Positions 24,832-33,135 of a stretch of 64,000 nucleotides of DNA are shown here, in pieces. The notes under the pieces are model-generated. The model was given only the letters and a program-made list of their open reading frames with translations, did no database searches and was not told the DNA's origin. How positions within the stretch are numbered: the first letter of the stretch is position 1; every line of letters begins with the position of its first letter. The position numbers and the translations under genes were made by a program. Origin of the DNA: Solibacteraceae bacterium (GTDB lineage: Bacteria > Acidobacteriota > Terriglobia > Bryobacterales > Bryobacteraceae); NCBI GenBank assembly GCA_026984795.1, contig JALSRK010000024.1, forward strand, positions 310,001 through 374,000, in the 5' to 3' direction.

Positions 24832-25247
24832 GGCAGGCGACGCACTCGATCACCATCGCCACCCGCGGCAAGGGCCTCTACGAGTTCACCGGCGAAGTGG
24901 AGCGCTGGCTCCGGGAGCAGGGCGTGCGCACCGGCCTGCTCACGCTGTGGGTGCGCCACACCTCGGCGTCGCTCACGGTGCAGGAGAACGCCGATCCGGA
25001 CGTGGTGCGCGACCTCAACGACTTCTTCGAGCGCCTGGCGCCGGAAGACGATCCCCGCTACCGCCACACGCTGGAAGGCCCCGATGACATGCCCGCCCAC
25101 ATCCGTTCGGCGCTCACCCAGACGCAGCTCTCGATCCCCGTCATCGGCGGGCGCCTGGCGCTGGGAACCTGGCAGGGCCTCTATCTATTCGAGCACCGGC
25201 GCCGCGCCCACCGCCGCAGTGTGGCCGTTCACTGGATCGGTGAATAA
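24828..25247 (+). CDS. YjbQ/UPF0047 family protein
   Basis: 139 residues, ATGA overlap with glmS. The family signature [20 protein letters not shown] is intact, along with the His of [11 protein letters not shown] and [12 protein letters not shown]. Members show secondary thiamine-phosphate synthase activity in vitro, but their real role is unsettled. Its coupling to glmS is probably an economy of transcription rather than a functional link. Confidence 0.9.
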   Translation: MRQATHSITIATRGKGLYEFTGEVERWLREQGVRTGLLTLWVRHTSASLTVQENADPDVVRDLNDFFERLAPEDDPRYRHTLEGPDDMPAHIRSALTQTQLSIPVIGGRLALGTWQGLYLFEHRRRAHRRSVAVHWIGE

Positions 25248-25303
25248 TCCTACGGGAATTCCAGTATGATAGGAGCATCACAATCCGTACCGGGGAGTAA
25301 GAG

Positions 25304-26296
25304 ATGAGCATTTCAAGACGTGCATTCCTGGGCACCGCCGCTCTGGCGGGCCTCGCCAACCGGGCCCTGGCCGCCACCGTGGACTCGAAGACCGGCATGC
25401 CCATGCGCGTGCTCGGCCGCACCGGCCGCAAGGTTTCCATTCTGGGTTTCGGATGCGGCAGCCGCTGGCTCATGTACAAGGACGAGGACAAGGCCGCCGA
25501 AGCCCTGTACAAGGCGCTCGATGCCGGTGTGAACTACATCGACACCGCCGTCAGCTACGGCAACGGCGAGAGCGAGCGCCGGCTCGGGAAGTTCCTGGGG
25601 AAGCGCCGCGAGGAGATCTGGCTGGCGACGAAGATCGGCCCCCGCGGCTATGACGATGTCATGCGGATCTTCGAGCAGAGCCTCGAACGCCTGCAGACCG
25701 ACCACGTCGATCTGCTCCACATGCACCACCTCGGCGGCGAGGAGGACCTGGCGGCCATCCTCGCTCCCAACGGAGCCCTGAAGGCTGTTTACAAGCTGCG
25801 CGACGAGAAGTCCGCGCGGCACATCGGCGTCACGTGCCATACCGATCCGGAAGTGCTCGCCAAGCTCCTCGAACAGGCCGACCTCGACTGCACGCAGATG
25901 GCGCTCAACGCCGGGCTGATCGGGAACGCGAAGCCGAGCAATGTCCGCGGCTACGAAAAGTGCTTCGAGAAGGTCGCCTTGCCGGTGGCGCTCGAGAAGA
26001 ACATGGGCGTCACGGCGATGAAGGTGCTGGCTCAGGACAAGTTGCTGCCCGACGCCACGCCCGAGGAGCTGGTGCGCTACGCCATGTCGCTGCCGGTGGC
26101 TTCGGCGGTGATCGGGATGCCGAAGCTGGAGTACCTGGAGCAGAACATCCGGATCGCCAAAACCTTCAAGCCGATGCCGGAGCCTGAGATGAAAAGGCTC
26201 TCGCGCCGGCTGGCGGCGGCTAAGAAAGCCGAGATCGACGAGTTTTTCCGGCGCCACATAGACGCCTGCGACGCCTGCGGCCGGCAACTCGGCTGA
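25304..26296 (+). CDS. Tat-exported aldo/keto reductase
   Basis: 330 residues from the ATG at 25304, preceded by GGGGAG 7 nt upstream. The leader MSISRRAFLGTAALAGLANRALA is a textbook Tat signal. The barrel carries the AKR tetrad: Asp in YIDTAVSYGNG, Tyr in SYG, Lys in LATKIGPRG and His in LLHMHHLGG. The C-terminus ends in DACDACGRQLG, a CxxC that could hold metal or a disulfide. Tat export fits a pre-folded NADP enzyme. The substrate is unknown. A possible -10 TATGAT lies at 25265-25270. Confidence 0.88.
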   Translation: MSISRRAFLGTAALAGLANRALAATVDSKTGMPMRVLGRTGRKVSILGFGCGSRWLMYKDEDKAAEALYKALDAGVNYIDTAVSYGNGESERRLGKFLGKRREEIWLATKIGPRGYDDVMRIFEQSLERLQTDHVDLLHMHHLGGEEDLAAILAPNGALKAVYKLRDEKSARHIGVTCHTDPEVLAKLLEQADLDCTQMALNAGLIGNAKPSNVRGYEKCFEKVALPVALEKNMGVTAMKVLAQDKLLPDATPEELVRYAMSLPVASAVIGMPKLEYLEQNIRIAKTFKPMPEPEMKRLSRRLAAAKKAEIDEFFRRHIDACDACGRQLG

Positions 26297-26347
26297 GCGG
26301 GACAAAGAGAAGGTCCGGGATTGCGGCGCCGCCGGCGCCGCATTTCC

Positions 26348-27310
26348 TTATCCTGAGGGTCGCTCCTCCCCGCCGGGACGCGCGCCGAGGAACTCTTCGA
26401 CTTCCTGGCGGGTGGGCACGGATGCTTGAGCGCCGGGACGGGTGACGGAGATGGCCGCGGCGGCGTTGGCGAACCGCAGCGCCTCCTCCATCGGCTTGCC
26501 TTCGGCGAGGGCGACGGCCAGAGCCCCGTTGAAGGTATCGCCGGCGGCGGTAGAGTCCCGGGCCTCTACGGCGAAGCCGGGCACGTGATAGGCCCCGTCG
26601 GGCCCCGAGTAGTAGCAGCCCAGATCTCCCAGTTTGAGCACCACTTCGCCGACGCCCGCCGACCGGAGTTCGGCGGCCAGCTCCGGCGCTTCTTCCAGGC
26701 CCACGCGGCCCGCCGGCCGTCCAAGCAGGATGCAGGCCTCGGTCTCGTTGGGCGTGAGGAGGTCCACCGCCTCTAGCATCCCTTCGGGCAACCGCCGGGC
26801 CGGGGCCGGATCGAGGATCGTGCGGGCGCCTTCCTCGCGAGCCGCCCCGAGCGCCGCCTGGACGGTGCTCACCGGCGTCTCGAGCTGGAACAGCGCCAGG
26901 CCGCACTGCCGGAAGACGGGCCGCATCGGCTCCACCTCGCTCTTCGTCAACAGCAGGTTGGCTCCGGCCGCGACGACGATCGAATTCTGACCCTCGGCGT
27001 CGACCCAGATGAGCGCCACGCCGGTGGGCGCGGACTTGGTGGCATGGACTGCGCTGACGTCCACTCCCGCCGCCGCCAGGCTGGCCTTCAGGTGATCGGC
27101 GAACATGTCGTAGCCCACGCGCCCGATCATGTAGGTTCGCAGTTGAGGCGGACTGAGTCTGCCGGCGGCGCACGCCTGGTTGGCCCCCTTGCCTCCCGGA
27201 TTCATCCGAAAGTCCCGGCCGAGCACCGTCTCGCCGGGGGCGGGCAGGTGATCCGTCGTCACGACGAAGTCCATGTTCAGGCTGCCGACGACGGCGATAG
27301 CGGGCTTCAT
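26348..27310 (-). CDS. rbsK: Ribokinase-like PfkB-family sugar kinase
   Basis: 320 residues from the ATG at 27310 (MKPAIAVVGSLNMDFVV), which overlaps the DUF507 stop as ATGA; the frame is open to 27376. PfkB marks are MNPGGKGANQACAA at the N-terminus and DSTAAGDTFNGALAVALAEG with the catalytic Asp near the C-terminus. The wording is that of ribokinases, though other pentose or nucleoside substrates are possible. It phosphorylates the sugar with ATP in the cytoplasm. Confidence 0.85.
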   Translation of the reverse strand: MKPAIAVVGSLNMDFVVTTDHLPAPGETVLGRDFRMNPGGKGANQACAAGRLSPPQLRTYMIGRVGYDMFADHLKASLAAAGVDVSAVHATKSAPTGVALIWVDAEGQNSIVVAAGANLLLTKSEVEPMRPVFRQCGLALFQLETPVSTVQAALGAAREEGARTILDPAPARRLPEGMLEAVDLLTPNETEACILLGRPAGRVGLEEAPELAAELRSAGVGEVVLKLGDLGCYYSGPDGAYHVPGFAVEARDSTAAGDTFNGALAVALAEGKPMEEALRFANAAAAISVTRPGAQASVPTRQEVEEFLGARPGGEERPSG

Positions 27311-27894
27311 GAGCTGAGGTCGATGCCGAGCTTCTTCAGCTCTTCGGCGTAGTATTTGCGGTGCAGCAGATCCCACTCCTCGCTGCCTTCGGGGATCTCG
27401 CGCTTCTGGGAGCGGATCTTCTCCCGGGCGGCGCGGTCCACCCTCTCTTCCTTCACCAGCAGGTCGGTCATCTCGCGAACGATCTCGAGGCGGACGTCGT
27501 TGGGATCGCGCTTGAGGCGGAAGAGGCGGGACTTGCGCATCATGGCGACGATCTTGTGCGAGAGGTCGTTGACCTTGTCGCGGGACAGCTTCATCGGATC
27601 GCCGGTGTCGCGGCCGGAGGCCCGGATGATCTTGCGCTCCCTGATGAGCATGTTCTTGATCTTCCGGAACATCTCCTGGTAGCTGACGCCCTCCCGCCGC
27701 ATGTACTCGCTGTACTGGGCGAGGATCTCGCGGACCTCTTCATTGAGGCGGTCTTCGACGGCGAGATCGTCTTCGATGACCTTGGCGATGCTTTCGACGG
27801 CGGCCTGCGGGGTACCGACCTCGATGACTTTGGGGGTGAGACGGCGGACGAGTTCGCGGGCGATGTAGCCGATGAATTCTCTGGATAGCAGCAT
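27307..27894 (-). CDS. DUF507 family protein
   Basis: 195 residues from the ATG at 27894. The whole chain is predicted helical and follows the DUF507 pattern: LLSREFIGYIARELVRRL, then VEDRLNEEVREILAQYSEYMRREGVSYQEMFRKIKNML and KSRLFRLKRDPNDVRLEIVREM. DUF507 proteins are conserved in Acidobacteria and Deltaproteobacteria without known function. It is translationally coupled to the ribokinase gene downstream. Confidence 0.87.
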   Translation of the reverse strand: MLLSREFIGYIARELVRRLTPKVIEVGTPQAAVESIAKVIEDDLAVEDRLNEEVREILAQYSEYMRREGVSYQEMFRKIKNMLIRERKIIRASGRDTGDPMKLSRDKVNDLSHKIVAMMRKSRLFRLKRDPNDVRLEIVREMTDLLVKEERVDRAAREKIRSQKREIPEGSEEWDLLHRKYYAEELKKLGIDLSS

Positions 27895-28125
27895 TCTCCG
27901 CAGCGGCGCCCGTCGGGCCGCCACTACGCCGCGCCCAGAGGGCCGCCAAGCCGTTAGTGTAGCGGCCGCGCGCGAACGGTGTCAAACATTCGGCGGCACG
28001 GCGCGCCGGGCGGGCAATCCCGGCCGCGGCGGCGCTGAAATACGGTACCCGCGTACCAGCGCCTCGGCGAAACGCCCTATTGAACGGCTCGATCGCTCCA
28101 CTTAACGTGGAAAGTAGGGGATACC

Positions 28126-29391
28126 ATGCGGAAGGCAATCCTCCTCGGTCTGGCGGCCGTCCTGGGGCTGTGCGCCCAGCAGCAGCGCCAGTACGAGGCC
28201 TATACCTACGACGGCAGCGGGAACCGTTACGGCGGCCGCGTCTACGGAGAGACCCGCCGGCCCGGCGAGCTTTCGCGCACCGAACGGGTGGTGTCGGTGA
28301 ACGGCCGCGCCGTGCCCCTCGAGCAGGTCGAGGAAAAGGTGATCCTGGACACCCCGGGCCACAAGGTCGTGGAGCGGGTCATCCACCGCTACAGCCAGGA
28401 CGGCCGGCCGGCAGGGATGGAGAAGGTCCGTATTGAGGAGCGCCGGGACGCCACCGGAAAGCGGACCACGACGGCCACCATTTACGAAGGCGACGTCAAC
28501 GGGCGTTTCCGGCTCCGGGAGCGGCAGGTCACCGAAGCGGTGACGAAAGGCAAGACTCTGGAGACCTTGACGCGCGTCGAGCGCCCGTCGGTGAACGGCA
28601 GCCTGAAGGTGGTCGAGCGGCGGCGGATGCGCCAGGTGGAGCGCGACAACGGCCTGAGCCGGGAGGTCACCATCTACCGGCCGGCGGACGGGCGGTTCGC
28701 CCCCGCCGCCAAGGAAGTCACCGAGGTCGTCCGGGAGGGCAACCGGGAGACGGCGGTCACCACTCAATACAACACCACGGCGACGGCCGACGGCCGGATG
28801 GGCTTCGCCGGCAAGACGGTGAAGGAGATCGTCCGCCGGCCGGACGGAAGCGAGAGGCAGGTGGTCAGCGTTTACGGAGCCAGCGCCCCGGGGAGGCCGA
28901 TCAGCGAGGGCGGCCGCGAGCAGCTCCGCGAGCAGATCCTGGTCGAAAAGCAGGTGCAGGCCGATGGCAGCGTGGTCGAGCGCACCGGGGTGCGCCGCGT
29001 CTCGCTCTCGGATCCCAACCGGTTAGAGGCCTATCAGCCCGTCTCCGAAGTGATCTGCCGCGGCAATTGCCTGCCGCCGCCTCAGCCGAAGGCCCAAGAA
29101 GCCCAGCAGCAGACTGCCCAGGCCGGCGGGCAGGAGCAACAGCCCCAGACCTCGGAGACGGCCAAAGAGCAGCGTACGGTGGTCATCCGCGACGTCGTAC
29201 CTCCGCCGGCAGCCAGGCCGCAGCCCACTGCCGGGCCGGGCGCTCAGCCAGCGGCCCAACCGGGGCCACAGGGAACTCCGGCGGCGAAACCGGGGCAGCA
29301 GCCGGCCCCCCAGCCTGCGGCGCAGCCGCCGCGGCGCAGGGAGCCCGTGCCGCGTGACCGTCCTGACCCGAAACGGGGTCCGGGCTCGTGA
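28126..29391 (+). CDS. Secreted protein with seven ~32-residue repeats and Pro/Gln-rich tail
   Basis: 421 residues with a signal peptide (MRKAILLGLAAVLGLCAQQQ) and AGTAGGGG before the ATG. From about residue 29 to 255 the chain is a row of degenerate repeats, each opening with [DN]-G-[RS]: positions 29, 59, 92, 125, 157, 188 and 222, spaced 30-34 residues. Each has a run of alternating charged and Val/Thr residues, as in beta-hairpin repeats. From about 320 the sequence becomes low-complexity Pro/Gln/Ala and ends in a basic PRDRPDPKRGPGS. I do not recognise a family. A surface or periplasmic structural protein is an inference. Confidence 0.75.
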   Translation: MRKAILLGLAAVLGLCAQQQRQYEAYTYDGSGNRYGGRVYGETRRPGELSRTERVVSVNGRAVPLEQVEEKVILDTPGHKVVERVIHRYSQDGRPAGMEKVRIEERRDATGKRTTTATIYEGDVNGRFRLRERQVTEAVTKGKTLETLTRVERPSVNGSLKVVERRRMRQVERDNGLSREVTIYRPADGRFAPAAKEVTEVVREGNRETAVTTQYNTTATADGRMGFAGKTVKEIVRRPDGSERQVVSVYGASAPGRPISEGGREQLREQILVEKQVQADGSVVERTGVRRVSLSDPNRLEAYQPVSEVICRGNCLPPPQPKAQEAQQQTAQAGGQEQQPQTSETAKEQRTVVIRDVVPPPAARPQPTAGPGAQPAAQPGPQGTPAAKPGQQPAPQPAAQPPRRREPVPRDRPDPKRGPGS

Positions 29392-29415
29392 GGCGGGTGT
29401 GCGGGCGCGGCCGGA

Positions 29416-29601
29416 TCAGCCGTGCCCTAAATACATCAGCCAGCCGAGTCCGAAAATCGCCACCAGGAAATAGCCGAAGCACTTGAGCCCATAAAGCAAC
29501 CGCTCGCGGTCTGTCTTCCTGCCCGTCACCCCGAGCACAATGGAGATCGCCACTGCGAGCAACACGGTGGCTTCGAAGTGGGTCAGCTTGACGATCGGCA
29601 T
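29416..29601 (-). CDS. Small two-helix membrane protein
   Basis: 61 residues with two hydrophobic helices: LTHFEATVLLAVAISIVLGV and, after a basic loop GRKTDRERLLYG, CFGYFLVAIFGLGWLMYL. It overlaps the stop of the DUF6677-like gene as TGATG, so the two are co-translated. Function unknown. The length and the coupling argue that it is real rather than a chance frame. Confidence 0.65.
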   Translation of the reverse strand: MPIVKLTHFEATVLLAVAISIVLGVTGRKTDRERLLYGLKCFGYFLVAIFGLGWLMYLGHG

Positions 29602-30020
29602 CAGTCCTTCCTCCGTACCGCGATCTCGAACGCATCGACCATCGCCAGGATGTTCATCAGACCGGCCGCCACGAGGAACTTCGTGCCGTAATCGTGGGCG
29701 TAGCCGGCCATATCGGCCTGGCTGTAACCGAGCAGCGTAGCCAGCAAATACAAGCTGCCGGAGGCGAGGTCGCCGATGAAGCCGCCGACATGGATCACGG
29801 TCGTCAGCAGATCGCCGGTCTTGGGCTCGAACATGGCGCCCCGCATGAAGAGCCCGAGCAGGAACGTCAGTGTGATGGTGGCGCCGAGGATCGCCGCCCG
29901 CCCCCGGCGTCTCAGCAGCAGATGCCCCCCTCCGGGGATCAACCAGGCGAAAGCAACGATGTGTCCCCAGAGCCGGACAGGCGGGACCGGCTCCCGCTTT
30001 TTCTTGGGCTTCTTGGCCAT
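29601..30020 (-). CDS. DUF6677-like integral membrane protein
   Basis: 139 residues: a basic N-terminus (MAKKPKKKREPVPP) followed by about four membrane helices (WGHIVAFAWLIPGGGHLLL, ILGATITLTFLLGLFM, LYLLATLLG, FLVAAGLMNILAMVDAF). The IPGGGHLLLRRRGRA motif is typical of small acidobacterial membrane proteins of the DUF6677 kind. Function unknown; it shares an operon with the 61-residue membrane protein. Confidence 0.7.
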   Translation of the reverse strand: MAKKPKKKREPVPPVRLWGHIVAFAWLIPGGGHLLLRRRGRAAILGATITLTFLLGLFMRGAMFEPKTGDLLTTVIHVGGFIGDLASGSLYLLATLLGYSQADMAGYAHDYGTKFLVAAGLMNILAMVDAFEIAVRRKD

Positions 30021-30067
30021 TTCTTACATCTTAGCAACCGCCGGCCGCCGGGCCGGGCCGCGGCTGG

Positions 30068-30096
30068 GGCGGCTATACTGGTGCGGCGGCTATACT
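30068..30096 (+). repeat. Tandem direct repeat GGCGGCTATACT, candidate double -10
   Basis: GGCGGCTATACT occurs at 30068-30079 and 30085-30096, a 17-bp period. Each copy ends in a TATACT hexamer, so two overlapping promoters may serve the FAH-family gene at 30127. No -35 box is evident for either. Confidence 0.4.
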
Positions 30097-30126
30097 CGGT
30101 AGAAGAATCCGATCCGGAGACTGCCC

Positions 30127-30963
30127 ATGAAAGTGACCCGCAGAGAGGCCGTCGCTACGCTGGCGGGCGGCCTTCTGGCCGAAGCGTACCGGGGAGGCGC
30201 CACCCATTTCGTACGGTTCAGCCACCGCGGTGGCATCGACTACGGGGTTCTCGAAGAGGACTACATCCGCCCGTTGAGCGGGAACATCTTCGGAGAACAC
30301 AAGGTGTGGTCGGCCCGCTTCAGCCTGGACGACGTCAAGCTGCTCTTTCCGTGCGAGCCACGCAAGATTTTCGCCGTAGGGCTGAACTACCGGAGCCACA
30401 TCGGCGACCGTCCGGTCCCCAAGCGGCCGGAGATCTTTTACAAGCCCGTCTCGGCGCTGCAGAATCCCGAGGACCCCATCGTCATTCCCCCGGATGCCAA
30501 GAACGTCCATTACGAGGGCGAGCTGGTGCTGGTGGCCGGCCGGAAGCTGAAGAATGCCTCCGAGAGCGAGGCCCGGACGGCGATCTTCGGGGTGACTTGC
30601 GGCAACGACGTCAGCGAGCGGGACTGGCAGGGCGGTCCGGACAAGGATCTGCAGTGGTGGCGCGCCAAGGGGGCCGACACCTTCGCTCCGGTGGGACCCT
30701 CAATCGCCGCCGGCCTCGACTACGGCAGGCTGCTCTTGCAAACCCGCCTGAACGGACGTGTAGTGCAAAAACAGTACACCTCGGATCTGATCTTCGCGCC
30801 ACCCGCGATCCTGAGCTGGATCAGCCGTTACGTCACCATCGAAACCGGAGATCTGATCTACACGGGGACCCCGGGAAGGACCAGCAGGATGAAGCCGGGC
30901 GACGTGGTCGAGGTCGAGATCGAAGGCATTGGGGTCCTGCGCAACCCGGTGAAGGCTGCCTGA
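30127..30963 (+). CDS. Fumarylacetoacetate-hydrolase-family enzyme with Tat-like N-terminus
   Basis: 278 residues. The C-terminal two thirds are the FAH fold: FAVGLNYRSHIGD, PEIFYKPVSALQNPEDPIV, the metal-binding VHYEGELVLVAGR, FGVTCGNDVSERDWQ, and IYTGTPGRTSRMKPGDVVEVEIEGIGVLRNPV. This is the 2-hydroxyhepta-2,4-diene-1,7-dioate isomerase/ureidoglycolate lyase branch. The first residues MKVTRREAVATLAGGLLAEA look like a Tat leader without a clear cleavage site, unusual for this normally cytosolic family. It would cleave or isomerise a beta-keto acid. Confidence 0.85.
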   Translation: MKVTRREAVATLAGGLLAEAYRGGATHFVRFSHRGGIDYGVLEEDYIRPLSGNIFGEHKVWSARFSLDDVKLLFPCEPRKIFAVGLNYRSHIGDRPVPKRPEIFYKPVSALQNPEDPIVIPPDAKNVHYEGELVLVAGRKLKNASESEARTAIFGVTCGNDVSERDWQGGPDKDLQWWRAKGADTFAPVGPSIAAGLDYGRLLLQTRLNGRVVQKQYTSDLIFAPPAILSWISRYVTIETGDLIYTGTPGRTSRMKPGDVVEVEIEGIGVLRNPVKAA

Positions 30964-31010
30964 ACACCCGGGCCGGGGTGGAAAAAGGGCGGCTGGCGGC
31001 CGGCCAGTCG

Positions 31011-31970
31011 TCATGGTCCGCCCGCCGGCGGGGAATCCGGCAGGGGGGACACTGGGGATCTCTTGGCCGGAGCCGGTTTCGGCGGCACTTTCTCCATGCG
31101 CACCTGGATGCCTCCCCGTTTCAGCACCAGCTTGACGAAACCGTACATGGTGTGCAGGACAAGCTGCAAGGCGCGTTCGTAGGTCTTCTGGTCGCTCAGC
31201 TCCAGCGGAGCAAGCTGGGTGTAGAGATCGTCGGAGGTCCGCTGGAGGATGGGGTACATTCGCGCGAGGGCTTGAAGGAAGCGTCCTCGGTCCGGCCATT
31301 CCTGGTCGGTGATCCCCAGCCTCGCATCGAGCCAGAGCACCAGCTTCGACATCAGGTTACAGGTGGGAATCTCCTCGGCGGGTTTCACTTCCGCCGTTTC
31401 CATCCGGTGCATTGCGGCCTCGAGCAGCGGGAGCCAATAGGCATTGTAGTCGATACCCCGCCGCTCGAGCTCTTTACGAATGAGCTGTCGTTGAAGCAGG
31501 TCGGCGGCCTGGATGCCGAGACAAGCTTCCTGGGTTCCATCGTACGCGGGCTCCGGATAGTTGCGGACATAGAGCCAGACGCGTCCGAGTTCCTGACCGA
31601 TGAGAGCCTCTTCGTACCTGCCCCATTCGGACCGCCGCCCCATGTTCAGCAAGATGAGATGCAGGGTGCGGCCGCCGTCCTTGTGATGGATGGTGACCGC
31701 CGGCATGGCGACGAACTGTTTGAGAAAACCGGGCTTGCGAAGGTACTGGACGATCACCGTGCGCTCAGGGGCGTCCTGAGGAAGACGAACCGTGCCCCGC
31801 GCCGGGTCATAATAGACCCGGGCCAGCGCCACCGTCCCGCCGCTCATAGACTCGATCTCCTGTTTCCACTCAGCCAGTGGACTGCCGAGCGTCACCCGGG
31901 CGCTCGGAGGGGCGGCGAGAACCGCAAGTCCGGCCGACCAGACGGCAGCGAGGAGAAACGCCCACACCAC
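31011..31970 (-). CDS. Secreted protein of unknown function
   Basis: 319 residues with a signal peptide (MVWAFLLAAVWSAGLAVLAAP). The mature chain is mixed helical with TVIVQYLRKPGFLKQFVAMPAVTIHHKDGG and a Cys in CLGIQAADLLQRQLIRKELERRG, and ends in a proline-rich PKPAPAKRSPVSPLPDSPPAGGP. I recognise no family. It is divergent from the beta-propeller gene starting at 31996, leaving only 25 bp between the two starts. Confidence 0.6.
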   Translation of the reverse strand: MVWAFLLAAVWSAGLAVLAAPPSARVTLGSPLAEWKQEIESMSGGTVALARVYYDPARGTVRLPQDAPERTVIVQYLRKPGFLKQFVAMPAVTIHHKDGGRTLHLILLNMGRRSEWGRYEEALIGQELGRVWLYVRNYPEPAYDGTQEACLGIQAADLLQRQLIRKELERRGIDYNAYWLPLLEAAMHRMETAEVKPAEEIPTCNLMSKLVLWLDARLGITDQEWPDRGRFLQALARMYPILQRTSDDLYTQLAPLELSDQKTYERALQLVLHTMYGFVKLVLKRGGIQVRMEKVPPKPAPAKRSPVSPLPDSPPAGGP

Positions 31971-31991
31971 ACCAATGTAGCCGTTTCACCG

Positions 31992-31997
31992 TACAAT
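31992..31997 (+). promoter_or_regulatory. Candidate -10 (TACAAT) overlapping the annotated ATG
   Basis: TACAAT overlaps the ATG at 31996, so that codon would lie upstream of the predicted transcription start. The in-frame GTG at 32005 sits exactly where the transcript should begin and may be the real, leaderless start. Confidence 0.45.
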
Positions 31998-33129
31998 GGC
32001 CAGCGTGGCGTGTATCGGACGGCGGCGGTTCCTATTGGCCCTGGCGGCCGCAGGCGCCGCTTGCCGCCGGCGGGCCGAAGGGTTTCCCGGCTACGCTTTC
32101 GTCGCCAACAGCGCCGGACGGGCAGTGGCCGTGGTGGATCTTGGGGCGTTCGCGGTAGCGCGCCACATACTCCTCGACGCTGATCCGGTGCAAGTGGCTT
32201 CCATACCTGGACGGCCCGCGGTGGTCGTTTTGACACCGGCCAGCGCAGCGCTGCACGAGATCGACACGACGACGCTCGCACCCTCCCGCCGCCTGGCTTG
32301 CGCGCGGGGCAGCGATTCGATGCGCCTGGCCGCCACCGGCCGGACGATCTGGATCTTGTCACGGATCGAAGGAAGTCTATCGGGCGTGGACGCTAAGAGA
32401 ATGGAGCGCACGGCCGACCACCCGGCGCCGTCGAGGCCGGCGGACTGGGCGCTCTCGCCGGACGGCCGCCGGGCGGCTTTCGCGCTGGGCCCGGAAGCGG
32501 CTTTCGCTTTGCTGGATCTCGAGAGCGGCAAGCAAGCCCGCCACCCAACGGGCGGCGCCGGCGCGGATCTGATCTGCTTCCGGCCGGACGGGCGGCAACT
32601 CTTGATCGGCGACCGCACACTGCGGCGCCTGACGATCGCGGAGACCGCCACCGGGCGGGTGGTCACGCAGTTGCCGCTGGCCGTCGCTCCGAGGCACTTC
32701 TGTTTCAAACGGGACGGCGGGGAGCTTTTCGTCACCGGCGAAGGGATGGACGCGGTAGTGACGGTCCATCCATACCAAACCCAAATCGCCTCGACGACGC
32801 TCGCCGGGCGGCAGCCCGGAGTGATGGCCGTCTCGCAGGACTTCCTGTTTGTCGCCAACCCAGGCGTGTCCACGGTCACGGTGCTGGACATTGTCACCCG
32901 CCGCGTCGTCGCCGCGGTGCCGGTGGGCGCCTATCCCTGCCACATCAGCATCACTCCAGGCGACCAGTACGCCCTGGTGCTCAATCGCGACTCCGGCGAC
33001 ATGGCCGTCATCCGCATAGAGACGCTCGCCGGCCGGAGGCGGCGCATGGCGCCGCTGTTTACGATGGTCCCGGTAGGTTCGCGGCCGATCGATGCAGTGG
33101 TGCGCCCGGTAGAGCCGGTGGGGGCCTGA
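31996..33129 (+). CDS. Exported YVTN-type beta-propeller, probable lipoprotein
   Basis: 377 residues from the ATG at 31996, or 374 from the GTG at 32005, which the promoter position favours. The leader CIGRRRFLLALAAAGAAC combines twin arginines with a lipobox-like AGAAC, so Tat export and lipidation are possible. Repeats with LSPDGRRAAF, FRPDGRQLLIGD, FKRDGGELFVTG and ITPGDQYALVLN mark a seven-bladed propeller. It differs from the first propeller (2961) by its leader and by fewer canonical YVTN units. Ligand unknown. Confidence 0.78.
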   Translation: MASVACIGRRRFLLALAAAGAACRRRAEGFPGYAFVANSAGRAVAVVDLGAFAVARHILLDADPVQVASIPGRPAVVVLTPASAALHEIDTTTLAPSRRLACARGSDSMRLAATGRTIWILSRIEGSLSGVDAKRMERTADHPAPSRPADWALSPDGRRAAFALGPEAAFALLDLESGKQARHPTGGAGADLICFRPDGRQLLIGDRTLRRLTIAETATGRVVTQLPLAVAPRHFCFKRDGGELFVTGEGMDAVVTVHPYQTQIASTTLAGRQPGVMAVSQDFLFVANPGVSTVTVLDIVTRRVVAAVPVGAYPCHISITPGDQYALVLNRDSGDMAVIRIETLAGRRRRMAPLFTMVPVGSRPIDAVVRPVEPVGA

Positions 33130-33135
33130 GGCCGT

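Noticed and set aside
25250-25259. CTACGGGAAT shared with 60162-60171 as a common regulatory site
   Set aside because: One 10-mer pair in 64 kb, at different distances from the genes; could be chance.
29694-32183. 829-residue plus-strand open frame
   Set aside because: It overlaps well-supported genes in other frames on both strands and shows no motifs.
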